From the NCBI GenBank assembly GCA_023238725.1, contig CM041547.1, positions 21,872,744 through 21,936,743 on the forward strand: a DNA stretch of 64,000 bases, read 5' to 3'. The notes under the pieces are model-generated. The model saw nothing but the letters and a program-made list of their open reading frames with translations. It was not told the DNA's origin and searched no databases. This stretch comes from Scortum barcoo. Taxonomy: Eukaryota > Chordata > Actinopteri > Centrarchiformes > Terapontidae. Each line of letters opens with the position of its first letter. The stretch's first letter is position 1. Made by a program: the position numbers and the translations under genes. This document shows positions 47,906 through 62,307 of this stretch, in pieces.

Positions 47906-48758
47906 TAGAAGAAAAGTTATGTTATGTTATAATTATTTCTACAGAAGTTCACAACTTCACACCAACACATCTGTGCTAGTCACACACACACAAACATGAT
48001 CAGACATCAGGTTCCTTCATGAAACCACACTTAATGCGCACACACTTGATATGACTGAATTCTCTGTAATATGTTTAGTGTGGTTTGCAGTCTACCAGAA
48101 GGCAGAGAGGTAGATGAGAACAGATATGAATAAAGTACACCAAATTATATTTAAAAAGGCAAATGAGTAGGATTTTCCTAAAGCAATGTACAGACAAACA
48201 AAAATAATCCATCATAAACATCCCCTATGACCCACTAGAGGTGTGTGGTGGTGTCTGTATCTGCAGAGACTCAGCCTTCTGCCTGGATTTGATAATTTGC
48301 TGTGTTTGGATCATTGCTCATTTGCCAATGGGACACCATCAGAAGTGCTTGGAGCCACGGAGGAGGGGTCAGTTTTTAATGTTGCGTTAAAAACAGCAAC
48401 CGACAAATCCTTATTGTTATCCACACTGACATTTATGAAATTTCTTATTCGGTTTCTTCATATACTTTTTCATGAAGGTTAATTTATATCTTAATATTAG
48501 GAAAAACTATATGCGGGCTACACGATGTTTAAACAACAGAAAGGATAAAGTCATTAGATTAAAATTTTGGTATGAAATCAACTGCTCTGTAACATCAGTA
48601 TCAATATCACTAATACAGCAGTGGATCTCTCTCTCACACACACACACACACATATCCAAACAATTTCACACTCACACACTGCACTGCCTTGGGTCCCCAC
48701 TTAGACAACTGCCAAGTGTGAAGTCGATTCGATGAATGATTGTCGGGATAATCGAAGG

Positions 48759-48785
48759 ACAGACAGACAGACAGACAGACAGACA
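48759..48785. repeat. (CAGA)n microsatellite
   Basis: About seven tandem units of a tetranucleotide. Confidence 0.9.
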
Positions 48786-49689
48786 CTATGTTTAGCTTCC
48801 AGTCTTCAGCCGGAGCGGTCTCTCTTACCAACATGAGAGCACTCAGTGTCACCGACATCACTGGAGTGAATTTATGAACACGCTCCTCTGACACAGTGAT
48901 GAGAGTTTATGAAACCTTTTGTCATGGCAACGTTTTAGGCTACGAGACGTTATTAATGGGCCACGATAATGTTACTGAGTTAAAATATTGTCATTTGGGG
49001 GCTTTTTCAAGCAAATATTGAAATACTTGAATAACTGTGATGAATTAGATGAATTAATTAGCATAACATGCAATTAATTTGATATATAATTTTGATCAAC
49101 TGACAACCCTTGTGAAAACGTTTTTGACCCCACAATGTGATAAAACACACACACACACACACACACAAACACAATAGCCGTGCTTTTTGTTAATCTCTCT
49201 TTCACTCTGGACTAAACCTGTGTCCTGTGGAATTTTCCATGATAGTGCTCTTCACTCACCTCGCCGCTCAGAGACCCTGCTGATACAGCAAATACCAGTC
49301 CAGCGGTACACACACTCACACTGGATCATGCACACGGGCATATGTGCATGCATACATTAGGCCAACACACCCACACACGCACACACACACACTTTGCTGA
49401 GTCAAACAGTACGCATGTGATGAGGTCTCTTTAATGTATGACCGCTCGTGATTCTCTGAGTCCATTCACTGGTTTAGAGTTTCAGTCCGGCACTCTCTGC
49501 AAGATTGGATTCATTCATCTAAAGTTGCATTCACAGATTCACAGCTGTAAAAGGATATAACATTACTATAGGAGTAACTGTATTCGTTGGTCCTTAGTAT
49601 TATGGATTCATAAAACCCATTTATGAGATTCTAAGTGTATCTACAGTTCTTGTCCTGACCTGAGAGATGTCTTACAAAAATAAAGAGTA

Positions 49690-49910
49690 TTAATACAGCA
49701 CAGTATTATAGGGACATTTACGGGAAGCAGTAACTTCTTTTGGACAAAGCCAGGCTAGCCCCTTTGTCTCCAGTCTTTATGCTAAGTTACGCTAACTGTA
49801 ACCATACATTTACCGAACAGCTGACACTTACTGGCTTTCTTACTGGCGGTTAGATGAGAGGACTGATGCCACTCTCAGCTCTTGCTTTATCTAGTTTACC
49901 TAAGGTACCC
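49690..49910 (+). repeat. Dispersed teleost repeat, family C
   Basis: Contains 'aaagccaggctagcccct', 'ccagtctttatgctaagtta', 'catacatttaccgaacagc' and 'ggcggttagatgagagga', ordered strings of a repeat common in percomorph fish. Confidence 0.65.
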
Positions 49911-49994
49911 TCCTCATGCAATTCTGTGCGTCACTCCCGCTTTCACAAAACACAGCATAAAAAATAAAGGATGTTTTCAAGTCTACATTAATAT

Positions 49995-50110
49995 GACACT
50001 CAAGAGTAAGGACGGCGATAACAGTTATTTTCATTCATTTATCTGATCTATCTATAATCAATCGTTTGATGTATAAAGGTATAAAGTGTCAGAAAATGGT
50101 GAAAAAGGAC
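49995..50110. repeat. Family A repeat, end fragment
   Basis: 'gataacagttattttcattc' is followed by ATCAATCG-like motifs and 'gtgtcagaaaatggtgaaaa', matching one end of family A. Confidence 0.55.
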
Positions 50111-50889
50111 CTCAGAGTGGCCTTTTGCGGCATGTCTTCCCCCCCTCTTTCTCCCGTCTTTCTCTCGCTGTCCTATCTACGAAAAACATGAAAGGGTAAA
50201 ACAAGTAACCACCGAAAAAAAAAAAAAGGACCTCAGACTCATGGTCGGTCAGTCATTGTGGCGTCTCCTCTGTAAAGCAGGTGTAAAAAAAGTGTGTGTG
50301 TGTGTGTGGGGGGTGAGAAGGTTATTGAGGACTCATATGTGCCGACACAAAGAATGCGAGAGGCTGCTTAAGGCCACATTATGCAGCCAGTGTCGAGCAC
50401 TGAAGGCAGACAGCATTAACCTTAAACAGAGACAGGCCCATTATATTGAGCTCTCTGTGTGCTTGGGTGTCAGTGTGGGTGGGTGTGTGTGCGTACGGTC
50501 CTTTGTGCGCAAGGCCAAATGTGTGATGTGTGTGTGTGACAACAAGAGATGGACCTGATCCTACAATCTGATGACTCATCCTCGATGTGCGTCAGTGCAG
50601 TATCCGCTGCCGTGCTTAAGCCACGCGCACGTTCATGAGGGCTGAATGTACGCCGCCATTCACACCGGCAGCCTGCCCCGCTGGACCTGCTCACATGAGG
50701 ATGTCCACCAGCATGTACAGGTCACGGGGTTCAGTGTCTTTCCACAATGAAATCAAATGGACATGTACTGTATGTTCCAGCTGCCATGAATGTAAGGTGT
50801 TGTATGAGCTGCGTTGTCAACACTCTTCTGAAAGTAGCTTTTATCTGCTCATGGTGCACTGTGAGGGCACCAGATAACATCACATGCTA

Positions 50890-51315
50890 ATCTGTGCCGC
50901 GATCCTCAGGCCTGTTTAGATAAGAGAACGCTAACACACTCACAGTGATGATACTAACATGTGGATGCCAAGCAAGTATGATCTTTACCGTGATCGTCAT
51001 GTTAGTTAAGCATATTAGCACATCTGCTAAAAGGCAATAAACAAAAAGTCCAGCTGAGGCTGATGGGAATGTCCATTCAGGCTTTGCAGGGTATTTGGTC
51101 ATAAACCAAAGTATTAGACAAAGTAATCACAAGTTATCCTGTCCTACTTGTTTGAGCATGAATCTGTGCCACATTTCATGGCAATCCAATAACAGTCAGG
51201 ACATTTCACTAAAAGCAAATGATGTGGTGGTTCCAGAGGTGAAGTCATTCATCCTCTGGGCACAGTGAATCTCTGCATCAACTTTAATGACGATCGAGTG
51301 AGTAGTAATAAGTAG
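50890..51315 (+). repeat. Dispersed teleost repeat, family B
   Basis: A longer copy than that at 22.3 kb: 'gaacgctaacacactcacag', 'cagctgaggctgatgggaat', 'tatttggtcataaaccaaag', 'catttcatggcaatccaata' and 'cattcatcctctgggcacag'. Confidence 0.72.
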
Positions 51316-53974
51316 TGGTACTTTAGGTCGTGCTGCCAGCATGGCTACAACACATTTGTGTCTGAGGTTGATTTAAAGGTCAACAGCTACTTTAGCTTGG
51401 ACGACCAAGTAATATCACGACTGCACCAACACGGCATGGACAAGAACGCAAACAGCAAGATGTTAAGTCTGATTATCTCAAGATGACGAAGCTCAAGCCT
51501 TCTGCCGGACCACAAACCACACTGTCAGTCTGTTGTGCAGGAAGGCTGTACAATTTGAATCTGAACAGATCAATACAGTACAATAATGTACAGTACAATA
51601 CTGATTTTTATACAATATTGAAGTTCAAATGAAAATAAAACATTTGAAAAGGCAATTAGAGACTAAATGAATAATAACTATAAACTAATAAATAAGATTT
51701 TTTCTCTTAAATGTCACTAATTCCACCATAAATATACAATGTTAATGAAAAAGATTTGAAGTTATATTTTTCCAGGCTTTAAGTGCCTGATTTATGTGTT
51801 TCAAGTCTAATGATGAGGCTCACTCAATTCATACATAAAAATCAAAGAGGTAGTTCATCTGAACAGATAATTTATTCATGCAGGAGCTTCTTCTGAGAGT
51901 CACGGTCAAGCGTGGTCTTTGATCAGACCTTTTTTTTTTTACCTAATCCTTTGTTATTAACCTTTGAGTTCATGGAAATTAAACTCCTTTCAGCCAACTT
52001 GATACAATGCAGAATAATTAATGTCAGCGCACACAAAGAGAGAAGCACTTGTGTGAATCTCATTGATTTGTACGGTGGAGTACTTTAAAACCTCGCTGGA
52101 GAAACTCTCGTCAGCCCTCTGTGAAGACTTGACAGCTGTTGATCGTTTTGTTGGACTACATCTGTCGGTGTGGTAAAAAGAAAGAAGTGAAGTTCATTGT
52201 ATCTTTGCATTAAAGTAACCTGGTCAGTCAGCATTTCACTCTGAATTCCAACAACAGCGATATGGGATTTAACACGATACCTGTTATCTTTGTTTTTGTT
52301 CGAGGATGACAACTCTCTCTCCTGTCCTCTGGCCCCTGATCTCCTCTCATTGTACAGTTTGACCCTCCCGTTCGGGGTCACCGCCTCTTCCTGATGCAGC
52401 AGGAAAAAGGAAGCAGCTTCACGCTTTTGCAAATCACCTGTGAGAGGAAATGCTTTAGCTTCTGACAGCGTGATTTGGTTATTTCGAGGCTCTCTTAAAG
52501 CTCCCAGGTTGAATTTCATTTGTCAGATTCTTCTGACGGCATATTTTTCTTGTTTCTGGAAATATGAGACGTTCTATGTGTAATCTTCAGCCCGACTTTC
52601 TGTATCCCATGATGTGGTGATTAATGAGGGGAAGAGAGGAAATTGCTGTTGTTTATTGCTGTTTATAACAATGTCTTTTTTTTTCCTGCTTTTTTAAAAT
52701 TTTTTATTTATTTTTTTTTTTTATTCACTGCAATCAGAAATTTAGAAATCATAGGGGCTTTGAGATTCAATCACCAAACTATGAGGCCAGGCAGGAGAGA
52801 TGCCAGACAAAGAAACTGAGGGACAGGTGCATGCTCGTGTTCTAAAAATAATGGGAAGTTAGTTATTGTAGCTTGACCCATTGATTTGGCCAACCTATCA
52901 ACACCGTCAGTGGTTGGAGCAGAGGGGGCTGCGTACAGCTCCCTGAAGCAAAGTAAGATAGTTTAAAACCATCAGCACCCGACTGCTGCACTTTCTGTCA
53001 GAAATCACACCTTCTCTGAGTCACAACTCTCTGAACACGCAGACATAAAACAGTGTGACGAACGCTTTCTGCGGATAACTCAGTCCATCACGGATAAACA
53101 TCCGCAAATCCTGTAAGAAATTGTAGATTAAAAAAAAAAAAGACTCTGCTATGAGGTCAAGTTAATGCATCCTGGGAAAGTGTTCCTCAGTGCCTTTTCC
53201 CAATCAGTGATTCCCCCATTACTAGATTCAGTTCAATATATCTGCTTAATGGATGAAGTCTGGCTTTGTCTGTGGGAGCTATTGCTCAAGCTACTGGAAG
53301 GACGGCCTCCATCATAATAATCACACCGCATTAGATGGTGACTCTGAGGCTGTGGTGAGCTGTTATGGAGCCATTAATGGCCCTTTGTACACTACATCAG
53401 GCAAACAAGACACTCTGAGGCAAAGTGCTGGCTGTAATGAGCACACTGAACCTGAAATGTACGAAGAAAAAAAAAAAAAAGACTTCCATCCCATCAGTCA
53501 GTACATTTTACTGTTGTTCAAAGTGTTGAAATTACGTTTTTAGTTTTTGAGTGTGAGCCCTTTTTCCCCCCATAACCTGCTACATCTACTTCACTTTACC
53601 ACAATTCATCCCAAAAAAAAAACAAAACAAAACAAGCTTTGCATCCATATTTTCATCCCCATCATGTTTTGGACAGATAAAACATTAAAAATGTGTCAGA
53701 AAATCAACATTTATCCAGCACACAGTACCAAATACTCAACAACTGGCTTCAACAGTGTTGTCAGCTGACATTAAAAGTCTGGATTGAACCTGTGATAACT
53801 GTGATGTGGTCGTGTATCAGAGACCTAAATCTGAACATCACTGCTGTTTTTTCTTCATCTTTGGGTAGAAGAGGGGCTCAGCGTGAAGTGGCAGTAAAAT
53901 GGCTGTATCTGGTACAGCTTTTATCATTTCCTCTTTTTATTAACATGACTAACTTTTCAACCTCAGCAAGTATG

Positions 53975-54295
53975 TAAACTAGAGCTGCAAACATTAGCTG
54001 ATTAAATGATTGTTGACTGACAGAAAAAGTAAAAAGTCAAAAGTAATTGGAGTCATTTTTTAGTGGCTCCACCTTAAAAATATGAGGTATACTGCTTGTC
54101 ATGGGTTTATATTTTGAAAATTGAATAGCTTTGGGTTTTTGTCTTTTTATTCATATAGCACAGTTTACAGTTCATAAACCTTGATATGCTTTACATAAGA
54201 ACCTCAAATCTTATCTTCTTATTTGTAGACACAACCATGAATTGATTAACCAAGAAAATAATTGGTAGGTTAATCAATAATGAAAATAACTTTTT
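53975..54295 (+). repeat. Family A repeat split by unrelated sequence
   Basis: Starts 'ctagagctgcaaacattagc' (53980) and ends with 'gaaaataattggtaggttaa' and 'tcaataatgaaaataac' (about 54295). The middle (about 54065-54230) does not match, so it is replaced or heavily diverged. Confidence 0.6.
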
Positions 54296-57183
54296 TCTCC
54301 ACTTTGTCTATTTGCTATTTTCAGCCAGTATCTTTAATAAAACTTTAATAAAATCTCTTTAATATATTTAGAATAATAGTACCTATAATACTGTGTATTT
54401 AATATATTTAAAATATTAATATAAACAGGTGAGACACAATATAAGACCTCTGACTTCTTTTGTAAAATGGAAAAACAATTTTATAGATATACATTATAGA
54501 CACGTTTATATTTCTCAGTATTGTTTTGTACCTGTGCTGTATCTCAGTTATTGTATTGACACTTGTACTGAAAAAATAATTTTTGTCTGACATGAGTGAA
54601 GACTGGAACAATGTGTGTGTCATTCAGACACTTTGACTGGCTCTTTCTGTTGTGTGTTGTTTTCCATCCTCTTTCCAAACCCACCTCTTCGGAGTTTGTG
54701 CGACCTGCAGTTACTCATCACACCTATCTACGCGTGGATCCATGGACGCTTTTACAAATTTCAAAATGCCGCTCGAATGTGGGATCCCAATAAAATATCT
54801 GATCTGTAGTGACCTGTTTGAATCCAAAACGATGAGTGAATGAGCGCCTTGTACTCGAGTGGGGGACAAGAATATCAACAACACATGCCCTGCTGAATGG
54901 GTTACTGATCATTGTGATAAAAGTCCATCTTTAACACAGTGCACATTAAAAGTAATGTGTGGAAGCATTTTGGATTTGGGATTGGATTACAATGGATGGA
55001 AAGTTATTTGTGAACAAAGGTAATACTGTTAGCAGACTTTGTAAAATGCACCTACGATAGCTTGTGAGGCAGAATGAACAGAACAATGTTTTACTATATT
55101 GTATTTTAAACACATTGCAATAAATGGAGGGTGACAGAGCAAAGACACAGAGGCAAAACAAAGAAAAACAAGAAGAAGATGGGGAGAGAGGATGACAGAG
55201 AAAGAGACAGATATGATCCCTTCATCCGTTACTCAATGCTGCGTTTGTTACGGAGCTTCCCATCAGGCACTGGACCCAGCTGGTTAGTAAGAGATAACAA
55301 TGGATCCTCTCTTCCCCTCAGTATTGTGTTGGCCAAAAATGAGACAAGATACTAATGTTCCCAACTGAACCTTGGATGGGCATATAAGCAGTGATTACAG
55401 TCATTTCTTAAGCACAGAGGAGTTAAAACACACTTCTGTATCAATTATAAAGTAGTGAGTAAACTGATGAACTCAAAGTGTGATTTTTTTTTTTAACCTT
55501 TCACTTTTAAAACCTGCTCTGCTGAATTTCACAAGGTCCAAAAACAGTGCTGCCGTGCTGATGGGTTGTGAAATCAGTGCCTTTTTCCCTGCATGGACTC
55601 ACGTCAAGCCTGGGCCGTGGTGACCTGTCACATCCTCACTGTGCTGATGGGAGTGACGGACCAAAAAACATAACCAGCACTTCAACTATTCTGAAACACA
55701 CACTTGCATCGAAAATGACTCAGATTTTTTTTAAAAAAAGAAAGAAAAGTATAAATGGACGACAAGGATTTAGACACAAATATAGTATAGCAGCTTAAGT
55801 TGGAGCTCCCTGATTACAGTTTCAGCACTTTGACCCTGTTGGTTTTAACATTTCAGCTGTCACACAATCAAGTTCAAATCTGCTGCAAACTCACAATCAC
55901 AAATGTTTTCTTTAACTGCTCGACACGGTCTGAGTTATGAAACCTTTCTTTCTCTGCTGGGGAATTCACGCTGCAGGCTGCAGACTTCCCGTGGTGCCCT
56001 CGCGTCAACAAGTTCATGCTGAAAAACACCTTCAACCAAAGTTTGAGTCACTGTTCACAAGTGGTCACGGCGGTGGTTCACAGCGGAGATTAAACACGGC
56101 AGACTGCAGCAGGAAAGTACAGAAGCTTTGTTGTTTTTTTTTTAAGTCACCAGCAATGTAGTAATCCTGGAGTTCATGTGTTCACCCCTACAGCCTGAAG
56201 ACAGGTCACTGTATCCGTCTGAAGCGAGTATTTAACATTGCCTGAAATAAGGACCACAGCGTATTTAACCAACTGCTAAAGGTGCGGACTTAGACCACAA
56301 TGGAAGATTAGAGTCCCGCTCACAAACTTAAAGCAAGGCTACAGAAAACAACAATGAACTATTGCCAACCAACATTTACAGAGTAAGAGGAACCGACGAA
56401 ATATGATGAAACAGTTGCACCATTAGAAAAGAGTCATAACGTGAGTAAACTGACTCTGTGATGTCAGTTATGGAGTAATATCTCACGTAATTTTGGCAAT
56501 ATTACCTCACAACAGCTGCCATTAGTGACTGGTCATAGGGAACTAAGTAAGAGTGTGGGAGAAAAACCTACGAGTGTGTTGAATTGATAACATATGCCCT
56601 CTACAGCTAATGAATTCATGAATGAATGATGAATGAGTGATGTGGCAGGCATACAGTCCTGGTACATGTCGTACTGTGTGTGTGTAACATTTGTGGGGAT
56701 AAAAGTGATGTTGGCTGAAACTGTGGTGAGAGCGACAGCTAAAGGAAAACAGTGGTGAAGGAAAAGGGGAAGAGAACAGATGTTCTGCTCTCTTTGGAGT
56801 TTTTAGGGAAACAGCCCTGTATTGTGTCCAGTTTGAGTAGGACGTCCATGAGCTGGACGACAGACTAGTTCCATTCAGATGAATGAGACGGCTGGGTTTT
56901 TTTTCCACTGAATGCTCCTTGGACTCTCCACTGGCACGAATGAGTGAGAAGATCTAAGTGGTGAGTACTGAATGGAGCACACATTCACTGCTCTTTAGTC
57001 ATTTTGGATTTTAGCCACAGGTTTTGGTAACTATAGTAACTATATCTGCACCAAAATATCAAATAAAAAAAACTGTACTCCAATTCATAATTTTTGCCAT
57101 TCAAATGCTTTTAAGTTCAGCTTCAGCACAAGGACTAACACTTCCTTTATGTGAATGGATCTGAGTATACATCATGCATCCAT

Positions 57184-57190
<7 letters not shown>

Positions 57191-57226
<36 letters not shown>
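57191..57226. repeat. (TG)n microsatellite
   Basis: A 36-base uninterrupted run. Confidence 0.93.
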
Positions 57227-57227
<1 letters not shown>

Positions 57228-58910
57228 ACACCTGCTGCAGACAGAGCCCTGATTACCAACAATGAAACCTGATCTTGCATGTGTCCTGCATTGTCTTGAG
57301 TGATACAATCACCTGGCTCAATTCTACTTTACTCCATGTAGAAATGTTTACACATTGCTGTGCAGAGCAGAACCTCCGTCTCAGTGTAACACGACTCCTG
57401 ATGGTGACGAGCTGCAGATGGACGTCCAGATAAACCAAAACAAGAATTCACGTGGTGTCAAAGCTCAAGACTCATCTGATGACCTAAATTCTTTTTGCTT
57501 TACTTAATTGTATTTGTGCAAGTCATCAGGAGAAGAAAAAGCCTTCAGTATCATTGTGAGAGGTTTTAATGTATCTGGAATAAAGACAGATCCTAAAGGC
57601 CGGCGGTATTTGACAAAGGTCACTCTGGAAATCCAATGACTGGCTAAAACGATTAACTTATTATTAAAGTTGACATGCTCTAATTTATGTATTAAGCTTT
57701 GATTGAAACGTGACTGACTGAAATACAATGCAGAAGATGAGTGTGAGCAGGTCTCAGTGACTCAGTCCTCTGCACTGCCTCTGACTTCTCTCTCTTGGTG
57801 CTAAAGTGCTTTGAAAATAACTTTTAGAGCAAAAACTTAATGAATCCTAAAGTAAGGACTGAAATGTTGCTTATTTTTCCAGCAGTCAGGAGCTACTTTA
57901 AGCCTCTGAATGTTATGTGAAGATGGTCCCGGACTGAAAAGAGAAAAAAAAAAAAAAAAAAAACAAAAAAAAAAGCACAGCCAAACCTGGCCTATGTTTT
58001 GTGTCGCTCTTGGGAAATACACCCCTGCCCTTTCACACACTGACAGAAATAAACAGAAGTTGTTTATCGTCTTAAACAGCACTGTGCATTTTCTGTTGAT
58101 GTAGATTCAGTCTCTGTTGGCGCCACTCTCTCACTGAGTACCACAGTTATTGCTGGCTGCAGTCATTTCCTAAACACAATGTAGCTGAGAAACATCCCTT
58201 AATCTGCCTGAGGGATTGAGAGAAAACCAGCTGGATTACACAGATTTCTGTTGGAGAAACTGATTGCTGGGCCGTGTAGCTGCCATGTATACAGGCTCTG
58301 ATGGGTTTTTACAACCGCACAAATGAAAGGAAGGGAAAACTTAAATTACACAAACTCTTTATCCCATTATCCAAACCAGTCCAACACGAGCTAAAATACA
58401 GGTCTGCATTTGACATCTAAAGCATTTTTTTTGTTAAATTCACACACATTTTCACTGTGAACAGAAAAAGTGCTCTGTCAGCACAGACTGTTCTCTCACT
58501 GCATAATCAGAACAAGAGCTGGGCCGAAGAAAACTCAGGCTGCAACATCATAGATCACTAAAACAGGTGGTCCGCTGTCATGTGACTGATGTTGCTCATG
58601 ACAACATGAAGAGAGACGCTGAAGAAGAAGCCGACAGCAACAGTATGCCGAGTTGCCTCTGACGCCCATTTTCATTGCAAAGTGAGTATTTATTGATATG
58701 CAAAGTTTGATCATTATTGGTTACATTATGGTACCGGTTTAGCAAAGTATGACCTTGTTTGGTGATGTCCCTTCACTCACTGACACACACACACACACAC
58801 ACATTAACACAGTGTTTGACCTTGTGAAGATAAGCAGAGAAAAGCCTCCAGAAGCCATTCCACTCATATTTCAGTGTGCCTGGGAGGAATTTGCCATACA
58901 CAGGAGGAAA

Positions 58911-58961
58911 CACACACAGACACACACACACACACACACACAGACACACAGACACACACAG
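58911..58961. repeat. (CA)n / (ACAG)n mixed microsatellite
   Basis: CA runs interspersed with CAGA units. A shorter CA run lies at 58782-58802. Confidence 0.88.
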
Positions 58962-61063
58962 TTTACAAAGATGAATGAGTGGAGCCACAACAACAGAACT
59001 TACTCCCTTTTAACTTCCTGCTTTGTCTACATATGTTCTTTCCCTTTCAAATTTTGCCTCTCTCACTGTTCAGTGGTTTTGCTTTCTGCACAAACACCAA
59101 CACCAAGCTCAAAAAGGAACGTGCTTTTGACAACGATTTTTACAGCTAAAATAATCAGTCTATCAATAATAATACATTTATTATAATATTTTTGGAGGTT
59201 TTGGACTATCAATTATTCAAAACAAGTCTGAGCCAGGCTTTAGCTCCCTCCATCAGTGCCCACCTCACTTTTTCAGAAATCTTACGGAAAGTATTTCCAG
59301 AGAGATGGAGGCTGTTACAGCAGTAGACTCAACAATGACTTATTGCAGTAACACTTAAGTGGATTTTTGTTGAAGCACCTGCCCCCCCGTCTTCATAACC
59401 TCCATGAGTAACCTCTGTGTTTATGCTCAGACTTCTTTTCCAATTTAGTATCTCTCTCTCTGTCCTCCTGTGGCCTTATTGCCCTCCAGTCAGCGCTCAC
59501 AGGGGACTATTGCAGCAGATCATATTGCACAACAGCACATAAGACCTTCACAACGGGCTCCGTCTTGCGACTTCATGGCTGTAAAAGGCACGGTCATAAA
59601 AACCAAGTGGCACAACAGGACAGTCAACAGCACAGCGGACACCAAGGTAAGTATTTATGAGAGAGTAGACAAATATGGGGAAGTTACTTCACAGACTGTT
59701 CTTTTGGCCTTGTTACGATGCCAAGACCTCACCTGAATGTTTGCCGACGTCGCGCAGGCTGGGTGAGATATTGTCAGGTGGTGCATGACCATCCTGCATG
59801 ACCACCCTGAAATACGTCCACTCACATTACTGCTCACAACTGAGAAGATGCATGACACACCTCCGAACTCGTCAAAATGAAATGCCAGTACCGGACCAAA
59901 TGTCATGATGAATCATGTCGCGGTGGATGTCTTATTTGATATTATTCACTCTCAGCTGCTCTTTCTGTTCAGCTGGTGAGGAGACACAGAAACACCGATA
60001 TGGCTGAAAACGCCTCAAGGCAGCCAAATGTGAGGCTGTTTGTGTGGAGTGAGAAAATACAAATAAGATTAACTGCAGTGCAACAACAATAACAACAACA
60101 ACAACAACAGGTACCTTCAACAGGCTGTATTAAAGGCCATGTTCGGACTGATTTATTCCCAGGCTAAACAACACAAGAAAAAAAGTGCTGAATTTCAACT
60201 TTTGCCTTTGGTTGAGCTTTACCCCAAGTACAAACTACATAATAATAGTAAGCAGGTTCTGAGTGTTGTCTGTTGTAGTATTAGTGATATGTAGTTTGCA
60301 GAGTTCACGCTGGAAAAGTGACAAAGTATACTAACAGTTGAATGGATGGAAGAGTGGATGAAAGGTGAAATGTCTTCAAGAACCTCGAGCATGTCCCATC
60401 TTGCTCGTCTGGTAACTCTTAGAAATGACCATGACCTGGATAACTGAGCATCTTCACAGGCAGACCGTTGATGTAAATTCCTCTTTCACAAAGAAAGAAA
60501 AAGAAAAGAAACAGGGCAGCCACTCTCAGCTAGAAAAGCTTCAAAGTAAATGTGAATGGTGGTGAAACATGAGGCATTCAAGCATTTCCACTTAGAGTAA
60601 AAGATTTAAGTATGTAAGTGTAAAGATGTGAGTGTACAGATTAGTGCATAGTACATATGGGTGTATACAGTCAGTAAGTTGTGTGGAATCTGAGCACAGC
60701 AGTGAACTGACTGTGATCACAGTCATGCCAATTATTCCCAGAATGGGACGTCCCCCGGCTGCAGTGCATGCTGGTCTATATAAGCTACAAGCAGATTCTC
60801 ATCCTCTCTCTTCATGTATGATTTTCAAACGCTGCTATAAAGCTTTTGCACTTCATGTCAAGCGGACTGCCACCAAATGCAATTATATTTATCACCAGTT
60901 AGTTTAACTGGTCACAGATGCTTCCTGTTACCGAGCTCTGCTTGAGCCGAGTACAAAATATCTGAACATGATGTCTGCATTTGAAACGCTGTCCCTGTGA
61001 ATGAGCAGAATACTGCACTGGAGGAACACTAAAGGGCCCAAGGCCACACAGGCTTATTAACTT

Positions 61064-61066
<3 letters not shown>

Positions 61067-61109
<43 letters not shown>
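61067..61109. repeat. (CA)n microsatellite
   Basis: A pure CA run, followed after a 10-base gap by a second short CA run. Confidence 0.93.
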
Positions 61110-61110
<1 letters not shown>

Positions 61111-61743
61111 ACAGGTCACACACACACACACACTCACAGGTCTGCTGTTATAAAACATCCACTGAGCGCATGAAAGGGAAACATCAGAACAACCTTTGAT
61201 TTTACCCTGTTTGGATCCTCTTCGGCTGAAGTGACAGAGTCTTCACCGGCCCCTGAACGCGCAGAGATACACACACAGGTGTTCGACAGCAACAACCTGA
61301 GCAGCACCTGTAAATCTGTCTTATGATAATCTGCGTGCCGATCTCAGGAGGGAGGGAGGAAAGGGGGTCAACCTTTGCGAGCGAGCCACATCCTGACTGA
61401 AAGTGTGCCATAACGGTCAGTCTCCACCCTTCTGCAGAGATCCGGCACTTTCTTTGCCACCAGACAGACACAAACTCACACACATCCAGGACCACCACAT
61501 CAGCTGATGTTGCTTTGTTTCAACCATCAACAGGGCTCACACACACACACAGGTCCTACAATGACCTGCTGAAACATCCAGCAGCTCGTAGACGCCCACA
61601 AAGCTCATCTTCCTGCACTTCATTAACTCAGAATGAGTGTGAGAATGTTTGTTTTGAGAGAAAAAAAACTGAAAGTGAATGAAAGCTGCTGTCTCACACA
61701 CACACACACACACTCTCAAACTTGTGTGAAGAGGTCATTGGAT

Positions 61744-61744
<1 letters not shown>

Positions 61745-61778
<34 letters not shown>
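61745..61778. repeat. (CA)n microsatellite
   Basis: A pure 34-base CA run, with a companion at 61695-61712. Confidence 0.93.
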
Positions 61779-61780
<2 letters not shown>

Positions 61781-62130
61781 TTCTTGTGTGTTGCTGGTGT
61801 CTCCTTGCTTTCACTTCCCGAGGAAATGGACGCGCCAGGAAAACACAGCCCGTAATGGAAAGGAAAAGAGCGTGGCCTTGAACGCCACAAACAAATTGGA
61901 AAGAAAGAAAAAAAAGCAGCGAGCCACAACCTCGAGAGCGACCCTCGTCCCCGACTTTGACCACCAAGTCCAAACATGAACTCTGTATCGACCAAAACGC
62001 CTCACTTACTGTAACTCAGCCTCAAACTTCGCGGCTGCCACAGATGAACTTTAACTACCTGCGGACCGCTCCGTGAGGCGTTCACGGAGCAAACAGCTTG
62101 ATGTCTCGGGGGGTGAGTGCATCACTTACC

Positions 62131-62261
62131 TCGTTTCCTCGCGACTGAGGGATGCTCTCGAGCCGAAGCACGCGAGGCAGTAATCAAACTTTGAGTGCAG
62201 TTCAGTTCAGCTCACAGGACGAGAGAGGGATGAGACTCACTACACAACGCCCGAGGCAGCG

Positions 62262-62307
<46 letters not shown>

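Larger units (their letters stand above)
43160..62130 (-). other. Probable 19-kb 5' intron of carhsp1, repeat-rich
   Basis: No coding exon recognised on either strand. It holds family A, B and C repeats, a probable LTR, LINE/SINE tails and microsatellites at 43247-43330, 48759-48785 (CAGA), 49145-49168, 57191-57226, 58782-58802, 58911-58961, 60083-60110, 61067-61109, 61695-61712 and 61745-61778. The longest open frame (52085-52519, minus, 144 codons) has no recognisable domain. Confidence 0.5.

Noticed and set aside
52085..52519. 144-codon minus-strand open frame in the carhsp1 5' intron
   Set aside because: No recognisable domain, no splice context or second exon, and it lies in otherwise noncoding repeat-bearing DNA. 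Chance is the simplest explanation, though it is the longest unexplained frame here.
5874..62005. Many short frames of Cys-Val or Thr-His runs
   Set aside because: Translations of TG/CA microsatellites.
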